The notes under the pieces are model-generated. The model did no database searches. It saw only the letters and a list, made by a program, of their open reading frames with translations, and was not told where the DNA came from. Positions 6,084 through 12,749 of a stretch of 12,749 bases of DNA are shown here, piece by piece. Source of the stretch: DATHWB01 sp035460965 (GTDB lineage: Bacteria > Actinomycetota > Acidimicrobiia > Spongiisociales > ZC4RG35); NCBI GenBank assembly GCA_035460965.1, contig DATHWB010000198.1:1-12749 (forward strand). Reading direction: 5' to 3'. The translations under genes were made by a program, and so were the position numbers. How positions within the stretch are numbered: position 1 is the stretch's first letter; each line of letters opens with the position of its first letter.

Positions 6084-6751
6084 GCGACGACGGCAAGAAG
6101 GTCGACGGACCTCCGGCCGCCCCGGGAGGCGTGACCTCGGGTGACGACACCACCGGCGGTGTCGACAGCGCCAGCGCCGCCTCCATCTCGGCGCCCGCCG
6201 CCCACCCGGGCACTGCCATCGAGGGCAACCCCGAACCGCTCGAAGATCAGGAGCCTGTCCTTCCGCGAGCCCTGCCCGACCACGACCTGCTGCGCGGCCT
6301 GATCGAGCCTTTCGACGACGCCGTGTGGGAGCTGTCGGCCGGCCAGGACATCGTCCGGATCGCTCCGGATCGGTTCGCCGAGTTCGGCACTGCCGCCCGC
6401 CAGGCAGGATTCGAGGTGTGCGTCGATGTCACGGCAGTCGACTGGTTCCGCCAGCGGCGCCCCCGGTTCGATGTCGTCGCAAACCTGCTGTCGCACCGGC
6501 ACGTGCTCCGCCTCCGGGTGATCGCCGGCGTCGACGGAGACGAACCTCACATTCCTTCCCTCACCCCCATCTGGCCGGGAGCGAACTTCGCCGAGCGTGA
6601 GACCTACGACATGTACGGGATCGTCTTCGACGGCCATCCCGACCTGACCAGGATCCTCATGCCGGACGACTGGGTCGGTTTCCCGCTGCGCAAGGACTTC
6701 GCCGTCGGGGCGGTTCCGGTTCAGTTCAAGGACTCGCACAAGGTCACGTGA
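6080..6751 (+). CDS. nuoC: NADH-quinone oxidoreductase subunit C
   Basis: NuoC is the 30-kDa peripheral-arm subunit that packs against NuoD and NuoB. It has 223 residues. The conserved domain spans about 65-210 and ends with the family signature: ERETYDMYGI at 172-181, GHPDLTRILMPDDW at 185-198 and PLRKDF at 202-207. Residues 1-60 are a Gly/Ser/Ala/Asp-rich extension with no predicted fold, another low-complexity tail on a respiratory subunit here. The start overlaps the nuoB stop (ATGA). nuoC and nuoD are separate genes, 7 nt apart. Confidence 0.95.
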   Translation: MSDDGKKVDGPPAAPGGVTSGDDTTGGVDSASAASISAPAAHPGTAIEGNPEPLEDQEPVLPRALPDHDLLRGLIEPFDDAVWELSAGQDIVRIAPDRFAEFGTAARQAGFEVCVDVTAVDWFRQRRPRFDVVANLLSHRHVLRLRVIAGVDGDEPHIPSLTPIWPGANFAERETYDMYGIVFDGHPDLTRILMPDDWVGFPLRKDFAVGAVPVQFKDSHKVT

Positions 6752-6758
6752 GGACGAG

Positions 6759-8129
6759 ATGACTGACACCACCACGGACGAGCAGTTGGAAGTGGTCGAC
6801 ATGTGGGTGTCCGGCACCGAGGAGCCGGAACCCCGCGAGTGGGACATCGCGCCCACCGACGAGGGTGCACAGAAGATGCGGCTCACCGAGCCGGACGGCC
6901 GCCTCCGCGAGCAGCGTGGGACCACGCTCGACGGCGACGTCCAGTCCGACGGCGATCCGGAAGACGACGAGCGGATGCTCATCAACATGGGTCCGCAGCA
7001 CCCGTCCACCCACGGAGTCCTGCGCCTGCAGCTGGAACTCGATGGTGAGACGGTGCGCCGCACCAAGCCGATCATCGGCTACCTCCACACCGGGATGGAG
7101 AAGACCGCAGAGACGCTGACCTTCATGCAGGGACCGACGAACGTCACCCGCATGGACTACCTGGCTCCGTTCCACAACGAGCTGTGTTTCTCGTTGGCCG
7201 TCGAGCGGCTCCTCGACATCGAGGTGCCGGAACGCGCCCAGGTCATGCGCATCCTCCTCACCGAGTTGAACCGGATCTCGTCGCACCTCGTCGCCCTGGC
7301 CACCAACGGGATGGACATCGGTGCGCTGTCGATGATGATCTACGGGTTCCGCGAGCGCGAGCAGATCCTGGCGTTCTTCGAGAAGACCACCGGTCTGCGG
7401 ATGAATCACAACTTCATCCGTCCCGGCGGCCTGGCCGCCGACCTGCCGCCCGGGTGGAGGCAGGACGTCAGGGAGATCCTCGACACGCTGCCAGGGCGAC
7501 TCGGCGAGTACGACGACCTCCTGCGCAACAATCCGATCTGGCTGGAACGCACCCAAGGGGTCGGCGTGATCACCGGTGACGAGTGCCTCGCCTACGGCAT
7601 CACCGGTCCCACCCTGCGGGCGGCGGGTGTGGACTGGGACCTGCGTCGTGCGTTCCCGTACTCGGGCATCGAGACCTACGAGTTCGACGTGCCCGTCGGG
7701 GAGCACGGCGACGTGTACGACCGCTACCGCATCCGGGTCGACGAGATCTGGGAGTCGATGAAGATCGTCGAACAGGCGATGGACCGGATGCCCAAGGGCG
7801 ACTACCGGGTCGACGACCGCAAGGTCACGCCGCCACCCCGGGCGCGGATCGACGAGTCGATGGAAGCCCTGATCCATCACTTCAAGATCTTCACAGAGGG
7901 CTTCACGGTGCCTGCCGGGGAGACATACGTGGCGGTGGAGTCACCCAGGGGCGAACTCGGCTGCTACCTCGTGTCGGACGGGGCGGGCAAGCCGTGGCGG
8001 ATGCACACCCGGGCGCCGTCGTTCACCAATCTGCAGGCCCTTCCCATCATGATGGCCGATTCCCTCGTGGCCGACACCGTCGCCACCATCGCCTCACTCG
8101 ACCCGGTGATGGGGGACGTCGACCGTTGA
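6759..8129 (+). CDS. nuoD: NADH-quinone oxidoreductase subunit D
   Basis: NuoD is the 49-kDa subunit that forms the quinone-binding cavity, related to the large subunit of NiFe hydrogenases. It has 456 residues. The quinone-site motifs are GPQHPSTHGV at 78-87 and RMDYL at 131-135; by alignment with Thermus Nqo4, H85 and Y134 are the quinone-contacting pair. GYLHTGMEK (107-115) and the C-terminal LDPVMGDVDR are also typical. Residues 1-72 are an acidic extension before the conserved core; the family usually has a much shorter lead. GAGGA a few bases before ATG 6759 serves as a ribosome site. No nuoE follows. Confidence 0.96.
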   Translation: MTDTTTDEQLEVVDMWVSGTEEPEPREWDIAPTDEGAQKMRLTEPDGRLREQRGTTLDGDVQSDGDPEDDERMLINMGPQHPSTHGVLRLQLELDGETVRRTKPIIGYLHTGMEKTAETLTFMQGPTNVTRMDYLAPFHNELCFSLAVERLLDIEVPERAQVMRILLTELNRISSHLVALATNGMDIGALSMMIYGFREREQILAFFEKTTGLRMNHNFIRPGGLAADLPPGWRQDVREILDTLPGRLGEYDDLLRNNPIWLERTQGVGVITGDECLAYGITGPTLRAAGVDWDLRRAFPYSGIETYEFDVPVGEHGDVYDRYRIRVDEIWESMKIVEQAMDRMPKGDYRVDDRKVTPPPRARIDESMEALIHHFKIFTEGFTVPAGETYVAVESPRGELGCYLVSDGAGKPWRMHTRAPSFTNLQALPIMMADSLVADTVATIASLDPVMGDVDR

Positions 8130-8135
8130 GCGGTT

Positions 8136-8155
8136 GCGCCACCCGGGCCTGGCGC
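8136..8155. terminator. GC-rich hairpin after nuoD
   Basis: GCGCCA pairs perfectly with TGGCGC across an 8-nt loop, starting seven bases after the nuoD stop and lying in the 51-bp gap between convergent genes. There is no T-tract on either side, so it would be an L-shaped type of terminator or a 3'-end stabiliser. It supports nuoD being the last gene of its transcript. Confidence 0.45.
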
Positions 8156-8180
8156 TGGGGCGCGGCAGGACCGACACACG

Positions 8181-8657
8181 TCAAACGGGCGGCGTGACTC
8201 CGGACCACGGGCCATTTCGAAGTTGGGCTTCCACCAACGATCGGTCGTCCTCGTCGGAGATCGCCGCTGCTGCTTCGACCGCTCTGGCGTAGGTGGCCCG
8301 AGCTTGGTCGGTCTCCCCCGCACCTGCCTGTCCGCGGGCGAGCGCCTCCAGCGCGAAGGCCAGGTCCCAGTCCTCCATCGCCTCGGGGTTCACCTCGACC
8401 AGTTCGAGGCACCGGGCGGCGTGGCGGATCGCGACGTCGTACCAACCGATCTGGGCCGCCGCCCGCGAAACGAGGTGCTCGGCCCGTGCCCGATTGGCCA
8501 CGGTCCCGACCTGTCGCCAGTGGTGGGCGGATGCGTAGGCGGCGTAGATCAGGTCCTCGCGTTCGTGCCTGGGACTGCTCGCTCCGATGGCACCCGACTC
8601 GAGTGTGTCCCACACCCGGTTGTTGAGTTCTACTCCGATCGCCCGATGGTCTGTCAT
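8181..8657 (-). CDS. Small TPR-like helical protein, function unknown
   Basis: The protein has 158 residues, all soluble and strongly helical. Two stretches look like tetratricopeptide helices: about 72-91 (WYDVAIRHAARCLEL) and 115-134 (GETDQARATYARAVEAA). Residues 42-70, rich in Ala, His and Arg, may form another pair. There is no catalytic motif, signal peptide or TM segment. The ATG at 8657 overlaps the stop of the FAD oxidoreductase (ATGA), which fixes the start and makes it the last gene of the minus-strand operon. A scaffold or partner role for the upstream enzymes is possible. I do not recognise the specific family. Confidence 0.8.
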   Translation of the reverse strand: MTDHRAIGVELNNRVWDTLESGAIGASSPRHEREDLIYAAYASAHHWRQVGTVANRARAEHLVSRAAAQIGWYDVAIRHAARCLELVEVNPEAMEDWDLAFALEALARGQAGAGETDQARATYARAVEAAAAISDEDDRSLVEAQLRNGPWSGVTPPV

Positions 8658-10195
8658 CGCCGGCGATCGGCCAGGATCGTGAGCGCGGCATTCCTGCCGT
8701 TCACACCGATCACGCTCCCTCCCGGGTGGGTGGCGGCACCGCACAGGTAGACGCCCTCCGCCTCCGTCCGATACGGCAACCGTCCGTCCCACATGAACTC
8801 CGGCAGGATCTCGCCCTGGAAGATGTGTCCTCCCGTGAGTCCGATGGTCTCCTCGATGTCGGGGGGACCCTGGACGTGGACGTGCTCGACGAGGTCGCCG
8901 AATCCGGGTGCGAACCGTTCTATGGAACGCGTCACCACCTCGCCGACCTCGTCGCGGTGCTCGTCCCACGAACGGCCGTCCGCCCAGCTGTACGGGGCGT
9001 ACTGGCAGAAGGCCGAGAGCACATGGGCATCCGCCGGAGCGATCGACGGGTCGTAGGGGGTCTGGAAGTAGAGCTCGCACCAGATCTCCTCACTGATCCG
9101 CCCCTGTCGGGCGGCGAGATAGGACTCGTGCATCGCCTCGGCACTTCTGACGATCTCCACCTGGGCCCGGGTGGCGTGTGGCTCTCCGAAATCCGGTAGG
9201 TCTGCCAACGCGTACGTGACCTTGACCGTGGCGCTCTCCATCGGGAGGGTGTTCGCGAGGCGCCCGCCCAGCATCGCCGACGTCCTGACCGGATCGGCGT
9301 TCGAGACCACGAGAGACGACTCGACCACTGTTCCGTCGGCCAGGACCACACCATGACCCGGCTCGATCCGATCCACTTCGGTGTCGGTGACGATCACCGT
9401 CCCCGCCTCCTCGGCCGCCCGGGCCAACGCCACCGAAACGGCGCCCATCCCGCCCATCACGAACCCCCACTCGCCGGGCATGCCCTCCTGCCGTCCAGAC
9501 GAGTGGTGGAAGTCGATCGACGCGGTTCCCGCATCGAACGGGGAGGCATTGGTGCCGATGATCCCCTGGCCGGCGTAGGCGGCGACCATGCGGTCGTCGG
9601 AGAAGAAGCGCCTGAGGTTCTCGACCTGCGAATCCGTGAACATGGTGGCGAGAGCCACGTCGTCACCGGCGAGGCGCCGCTCGACCTCCGCCCGGGAGGC
9701 AGTCGGATCCAACCAGAGGTCGCGGTCGTCGGCGGGTCGCACCGCCTGGCGAATCCGGTCGAAGAGCCGGTTGCGGGCGATCCATCCCTCCACCTGATCC
9801 GGGGCGAACGCCGCGATCGACCGATGGGTGGCTTCGTCGTCGTTCCAGACCGTCAGCGAGGTCCCATCGCCGAACGGGACGAAATACGTGGGATCCCCCA
9901 TGACGATCTCGAGACCCCGGTCCCGCAGGCCCAGGTCCTCGATCACCCGCTCGTGCAGCAGCCCCGCCAGGTAGGCACACGGCGAGACGACATACCCGGG
10001 CCACATCTCCTCCAACGTGGCGGCCCCTCCGATCCGGTCCCGTCGTTCGAGCACCACCACTGCCAGGCCGGCTCGGGCGAGGTAGGCGGCGGCCGCCAGA
10101 CCGTTGTGTCCGGCACCGACCACCACCACGTCCCACCGCCGGCCGAGTGTGGCGGCACGGGCGGGGCGGAAAAGGTCGTGGAGCAGGGGGTTCAC
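8654..10195 (-). CDS. FAD-dependent oxidoreductase, phytoene desaturase / PYROXD2-like
   Basis: This is a flavoprotein amine-oxidase/phytoene-desaturase fold enzyme, 513 residues long, the usual size. The dinucleotide-binding motif is GAGHNGL at 27-33 with E50 at the end of the second strand and RIGG at 54-57. The C-terminal FAD motif is GVYLCGAATHPGG at 481-493, followed by GVNG. The layout resembles the bacterial relatives of human PYROXD2 more than true carotenoid desaturases, and no other carotenoid gene is nearby. The start is GTG at 10195, overlapping the stop of the LLM gene (GTGA). The substrate is unknown; a hydride-transfer or desaturation step in the same pathway as the SDR and LLM enzymes is inferred. 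Confidence 0.88.
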   Translation of the reverse strand: MNPLLHDLFRPARAATLGRRWDVVVVGAGHNGLAAAAYLARAGLAVVVLERRDRIGGAATLEEMWPGYVVSPCAYLAGLLHERVIEDLGLRDRGLEIVMGDPTYFVPFGDGTSLTVWNDDEATHRSIAAFAPDQVEGWIARNRLFDRIRQAVRPADDRDLWLDPTASRAEVERRLAGDDVALATMFTDSQVENLRRFFSDDRMVAAYAGQGIIGTNASPFDAGTASIDFHHSSGRQEGMPGEWGFVMGGMGAVSVALARAAEEAGTVIVTDTEVDRIEPGHGVVLADGTVVESSLVVSNADPVRTSAMLGGRLANTLPMESATVKVTYALADLPDFGEPHATRAQVEIVRSAEAMHESYLAARQGRISEEIWCELYFQTPYDPSIAPADAHVLSAFCQYAPYSWADGRSWDEHRDEVGEVVTRSIERFAPGFGDLVEHVHVQGPPDIEETIGLTGGHIFQGEILPEFMWDGRLPYRTEAEGVYLCGAATHPGGSVIGVNGRNAALTILADRRR

Positions 10196-11067
10196 GTTCG
10201 GAAGGATGCCAGCACCCCGGCCATCGTGTCGATCGACTGCTCGTCGATCGGATCGAGCACCAACTGGACTTCACCGATCCCGGCGGCGGCCGTGCGGTGG
10301 AGCGCATCCGCCATCTGGGAGAGGTCGCCCTGGATGGGATTGGCCGATCGGGAGCGGCCCGTTCCGCCCTCCAACTGGAACCACAGGGCCACCGACTTGC
10401 GAACGTCCTGGCGTCCGACACGCTCGCAGGCCTCCTCGATCCGTTCGAGCAGCGGCGGCAGCCGGTCGGGGTCGTTTTCGAAGTCCGTGAACCAGGAGTT
10501 CCAGGCGGAGACGTGGGGGAGGGCGATGGAGAGCATGCGTGGGCTGTTCGATCCGATCATCAGCGGCGGTCCGCCCGGTCGATTCGACGGCGGGAGGAGG
10601 ACACACTCCTCGAGGTCGTAGAACTCGCCGTGGAAAGTGACCGTTTCGCCGGCCAGCAGTCTTCGGATGATCTCGAAACCCTCCTCGAACCGACTCACCC
10701 GGCGTTCGTACGGGAGTCCGAATGCGTCGAACTCGAGCCGGTTCCATCCGGCGCCGAGGCCCAGCACCAGGCGGCCACCGGAGATCTCGTCGACGGTCGC
10801 GGCCTGCTTGGCGAGGATTGCGGGTTCGTGGAATGGCTGGGCGGCCACCAGCGGCCCGAGTTCCACCCGCGAGGTCACGGCTGCCAGCGCCGCCAGCTGG
10901 GTGAACGCCTCCCAGGGTCCGGATCGGATGCCTTCCTCCTCGTACAGCAGGTGGTCGCCCACCCAGATCGAGTCGAAACCGGACTCCTCGATGCGGACGG
11001 CCATGCGCCTGATCTCCGGCCATCCGACCACGCGCTCCGCCTCCGGCAACTGCACTCCGACCCTCAT
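10192..11067 (-). CDS. LLM-class F420- or FMN-dependent oxidoreductase
   Basis: This is a luciferase-like TIM-barrel enzyme of 291 residues, matching the actinobacterial F420-dependent group. Visible hallmarks are MRVGVQLPE at the N-terminus, FDSIWVGDHL at 31-40, AAVTSRVELG at 62-71, P79-F80-H81 then EPAILAKQAATVDEISGGR to 99, and LGLGAGWN at 102-109. An open frame continues upstream, but ATG 11067 has AAGGAGAG just ahead and overlaps the SDR stop by 4 nt (ATGA), so this start is clear. F420 rather than FMN is inferred from the family style and lineage. It sits mid-operon between an SDR and an FAD enzyme. Confidence 0.9.
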   Translation of the reverse strand: MRVGVQLPEAERVVGWPEIRRMAVRIEESGFDSIWVGDHLLYEEEGIRSGPWEAFTQLAALAAVTSRVELGPLVAAQPFHEPAILAKQAATVDEISGGRLVLGLGAGWNRLEFDAFGLPYERRVSRFEEGFEIIRRLLAGETVTFHGEFYDLEECVLLPPSNRPGGPPLMIGSNSPRMLSIALPHVSAWNSWFTDFENDPDRLPPLLERIEEACERVGRQDVRKSVALWFQLEGGTGRSRSANPIQGDLSQMADALHRTAAAGIGEVQLVLDPIDEQSIDTMAGVLASFRT

Positions 11068-11867
11068 GCGACTCTCCTTCGGAATCCGGCAACCCATTCC
11101 TCGCTCCTCACCCACAGTCTCTCCCCGGCATCGTCGTCCCGGGCGGGAGCGCTGGGTGGGTGCAGCGTCCGCTTCGAGTAGTAGCCGCCGGAGGCGAGCC
11201 CTTCTGCGGTGGCCGCCCAGCACGGAGTGTCCGCACCGACCTCGGGTGGAGCCATGCGGCGCGTGACGAGTGGCCGGACCGGCCACGGAAGGCGCCGCCA
11301 GATGTCAGTCGCCACCAGGCCCGGGTGAACGATGACGGTGGTGAACGGAAAGCGCTGTGCCAGCTGCCGCCCGAACAGGACGTTTGCCAACTTGGAGTGT
11401 CGGTACTCACGGATGCCGGCGAAGGAGGGCGTGTTGCGCTGTACCCCTCCGAGATCGAGACCGTCCGCCTCGTGATGGGCGTTCGACGAGACGACGACCA
11501 CCCGGTCGAGAATCCTGTCGGCCAGTTCGGTCACCAGCAGATGGTGGGCGAGGTGGTTGACCCCGAAGTGCAGTTCGAATCCGTCCTCGGTGATGCCCCG
11601 TCGTCCTGCCACCCCGGCGTTCGCGATCAGGACGTCGACGGGACCGATGAAGGAGGCGGCACCGGCGACCGACTCCAGCGATGCCATCTCGCATTCGACG
11701 AACTCGACGTGGGTGCCGGCCCGAGCGAGCTCATCGATGACCGGGGCGTGTCGGTCCGGGTTGCGACCCACGAGCGTGACCCTCTCGAAGTCCTTCGCCA
11801 GGCCGCCAGCCGTGGCGCGGCCGATTCCGGTGCTGGCCCCGGTGATCACGAGGTGACGATCCGACAC
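11064..11867 (-). CDS. Short-chain dehydrogenase/reductase, retinol dehydrogenase-like
   Basis: This is an NAD(P)-dependent oxidoreductase of 267 residues. The cofactor motif is TGASTGIG at 9-16, with R35 (LVGRN) hinting at NADP. NAG is at 83-85 and the structural N104 lies in GVNHL. The catalytic set is S127 or S128 (VVSSNAHH), Y155 and K159 in YRHSK. The YRHSKLANVLF segment is typical of the retinol dehydrogenase/WW-oxidoreductase branch. The start is GTG at 11867, with no Shine-Dalgarno but a TANNNT box at leaderless distance. It is the first gene of the four-gene minus-strand operon; the substrate is unknown. Confidence 0.9.
   Translation of the reverse strand: MSDRHLVITGASTGIGRATAGGLAKDFERVTLVGRNPDRHAPVIDELARAGTHVEFVECEMASLESVAGAASFIGPVDVLIANAGVAGRRGITEDGFELHFGVNHLAHHLLVTELADRILDRVVVVSSNAHHEADGLDLGGVQRNTPSFAGIREYRHSKLANVLFGRQLAQRFPFTTVIVHPGLVATDIWRRLPWPVRPLVTRRMAPPEVGADTPCWAATAEGLASGGYYSKRTLHPPSAPARDDDAGERLWVRSEEWVAGFRRRVA
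11073..11080 (-). promoter_or_regulatory. Ribosome binding site for the LLM oxidoreductase
   Basis: On the minus strand GAAGGAGA ends a few bases before ATG 11067, a textbook spacing. It lies inside the end of the SDR gene and rules out the longer upstream frame. Confidence 0.8.
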
Positions 11868-11874
11868 CGGACCG

Positions 11875-11880
11875 AATGTA
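11875..11880 (-). promoter_or_regulatory. Possible -10 box (TACATT) for the leaderless SDR operon
   Basis: TACATT on the minus strand matches TATAAT at 4 of 6 and ends seven bases before the GTG at 11867. No -35 consensus is seen. A short inverted repeat (GGCGT/ACGCC, 11882-11897) lies directly upstream in the spacer and could be an operator, though it is short for a GC-rich genome. Confidence 0.4.
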
Positions 11881-11906
11881 GGGCGTCGGCGAACGCCGGG
11901 CTGAAA

Positions 11907-11929
11907 CCGAAGTGCTCGGTAGACTTCGG
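11907..11929 (-). terminator. Hairpin downstream of the ABC-F gene
   Basis: CCGAAGT and ACTTCGG are perfect 7-bp complementary arms around a 9-nt loop. On the minus strand, the direction of the ABC-F gene that ends at 11985, the stem is followed by TTT. This fits a weak intrinsic terminator that separates the ABC-F gene from the SDR operon. It could instead be an operator for the SDR promoter about 27 bp away. Confidence 0.5.
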
Positions 11930-11984
11930 ACGTCGAGATGTCGCCGAACCCACGCCAGACGCCGTCCGCGATCCGGATGGAACC

Positions 11985-12749
11985 TCAACGTGATTCGTCT
12001 CGAGTTGCCGCCGGCGGAAGGCGCAGTGTCGCGTCGGTGACGGTCGAGGCGAAACGATCGTCGTGCGAGACCACCACCAGCGCCCCCGGATAGTGCCGCA
12101 GGCCGTCCTCCAGTCTCTCGACCGTGTCCAGGTCGAAGTGGTTGGTCGGCTCGTCGAGGAACAGACACCACACCTGCCGCTCCAGCGCGTCCGCCAGCAT
12201 CAGCTTCCTCAGCTCGCCGGGTGACGGCTGTCGGGAGACCATCACCGTCTGCGGCTCGCCTCCGAGCCGGGCGAAGAGCTGCATGACCTGGCCCAGGTCG
12301 TCAGCCGGGCGATCGAGTACCGCTCTCAGCGCTTGCCGCGCATCCTCGTCTGTCATGTCCTGAGGGAGCACCGCCATGCGGTCGGCGGGAAGGTCCCAGT
12401 CGCCCACCAGGTGCGAGAGCAGAGTCGTCTTCCCCGCCCCGTTGCGACCCTCGATCCGCAAGCGGGTGGTGCGTTCCACAATCACGTCGAGTTCGGTGGC
12501 GAGTCGCTGACCGCCGACCGTGAGATCGCCTCGGAATCGGACCAGTACCCGTCGGGGGGCAGGGGTCCCGTCGAAGGAGATCGGACCCCGATGGCTGCGA
12601 CGGACGGTATGAGCCCCGAGCGCCTCCTCCGCCCTGACCGCCTGCTCCCGGACCGCAGTGATCCGTCGCCCGGCCGCAGCCTGGCCGTCCCGGTACTTCT
12701 TGGTCCGGGAGGCCGAGGTGGTGTCGTGGTCACCCGGTCGGGCGTATCG
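11985..12749 (-). CDS. ABC-F type ATPase, C-terminal half, 5' partial
   Basis: This is the second nucleotide-binding domain of a soluble ABC protein of the ABC-F kind, which acts on ribosomes and includes antibiotic-protection factors. The frame is open to the right edge with no start, giving 254 visible residues. Residues about 1-45 are a charged helical stretch (TKKYRDGQ...RRITAVREQ) that fits the end of the interdomain linker. Walker A is GRNGAGKT at 101-108, the Q-loop Q is near 130, and the signature is SPGE at 176-179 instead of the usual SGGE. Walker B is LFLDEPTNH with D199 and E200, and the switch His is H229. There is no TM segment and no C-terminal domain after the ATPase core. Which ABC-F subgroup it belongs to cannot be told from this half. 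Confidence 0.9.
   Translation of the reverse strand, partial: RYARPGDHDTTSASRTKKYRDGQAAAGRRITAVREQAVRAEEALGAHTVRRSHRGPISFDGTPAPRRVLVRFRGDLTVGGQRLATELDVIVERTTRLRIEGRNGAGKTTLLSHLVGDWDLPADRMAVLPQDMTDEDARQALRAVLDRPADDLGQVMQLFARLGGEPQTVMVSRQPSPGELRKLMLADALERQVWCLFLDEPTNHFDLDTVERLEDGLRHYPGALVVVSHDDRFASTVTDATLRLPPAATRDESR

Noticed and set aside
6744..7880. 378-codon minus-strand open frame opposite nuoD
   Set aside because: Antisense to a fully conserved NuoD and with the low-information His/Val/Asp/Gly composition of a shadow frame.
8654..10195. Carotenoid biosynthesis (crtI) call
   Set aside because: No crtB, crtE or other carotenoid gene is nearby, and the sequence style is closer to the PYROXD2-like branch.
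9353..11181. Large plus-strand open frames opposite the FAD and LLM genes (422 and 344 codons)
   Set aside because: Both are antisense shadows; the minus-strand products have complete cofactor motifs and overlapping start/stop junctions.
11068..11286. Extended N-terminus for the LLM oxidoreductase
   Set aside because: The added residues are Arg/Gly-rich without family similarity, and the ATG at 11067 has an excellent ribosome site.

Overview
The window is a dense, GC-rich bacterial chromosome segment. It most likely comes from an actinobacterium, and the style fits Acidimicrobiia or a neighbouring deep lineage. The grounds are an F420-type (LLM) flavin/deazaflavin oxidoreductase, GTG starts, start codons with a TANNNT box 7-8 nt upstream and no Shine-Dalgarno (leaderless style), many 4-nt gene overlaps, and Pro/Ala/Glu-rich N-terminal extensions on respiratory subunits. 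The taxonomic call is inference. No tRNA, rRNA, CRISPR array, insertion sequence or phage gene was seen.

Region 1 (1-4501, + strand) is a menaquinol:cytochrome c reductase (bc-type complex) operon of five tightly packed genes. They are a b6-type cytochrome b N-terminal half (its 5' end lies outside the window), a separate subunit IV-like cytochrome b C-terminal half with a long disordered N-terminal extension, a two-TM Rieske protein with an internal twin-arginine motif, a membrane-anchored diheme cytochrome c, and a small three-TM protein of unknown function. In the cytochrome c, the two heme domains are separated by a duplicated module carrying DxDxDGxxD calcium-loop motifs.

Region 2 (4502-5197) holds rex on the - strand, the NADH/NAD+-sensing repressor. 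It is convergent with the bc operon and divergent from nuoA. The 62-bp rex-nuoA gap holds an imperfect 17-bp palindrome and weak -10 boxes in both directions.

Region 3 (5198-8129, + strand) is nuoABCD, the connecting, quinone-site and N2-cluster part of complex I. It ends at nuoD with a GC-rich hairpin and no nuoE-N follows, so the remaining subunits must be encoded elsewhere. Regions 1-3 together cover electron entry (NADH to menaquinone), the next step (menaquinol to cytochrome c) and a redox regulator between them.

Region 4 (8181-11867, - strand) is a four-gene operon whose junctions all overlap by 4 nt: a short-chain dehydrogenase, an LLM-class F420/FMN oxidoreductase, a phytoene-desaturase-like FAD oxidoreductase and a small TPR-like protein. 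The substrate is unknown.

Region 5 (11985-12749, - strand) is the C-terminal half of an ABC-F type ATPase that runs off the right edge. It is separated from region 4 by a 117-bp gap with a hairpin that could terminate it. No stretch above 300 bp lacks a gene.
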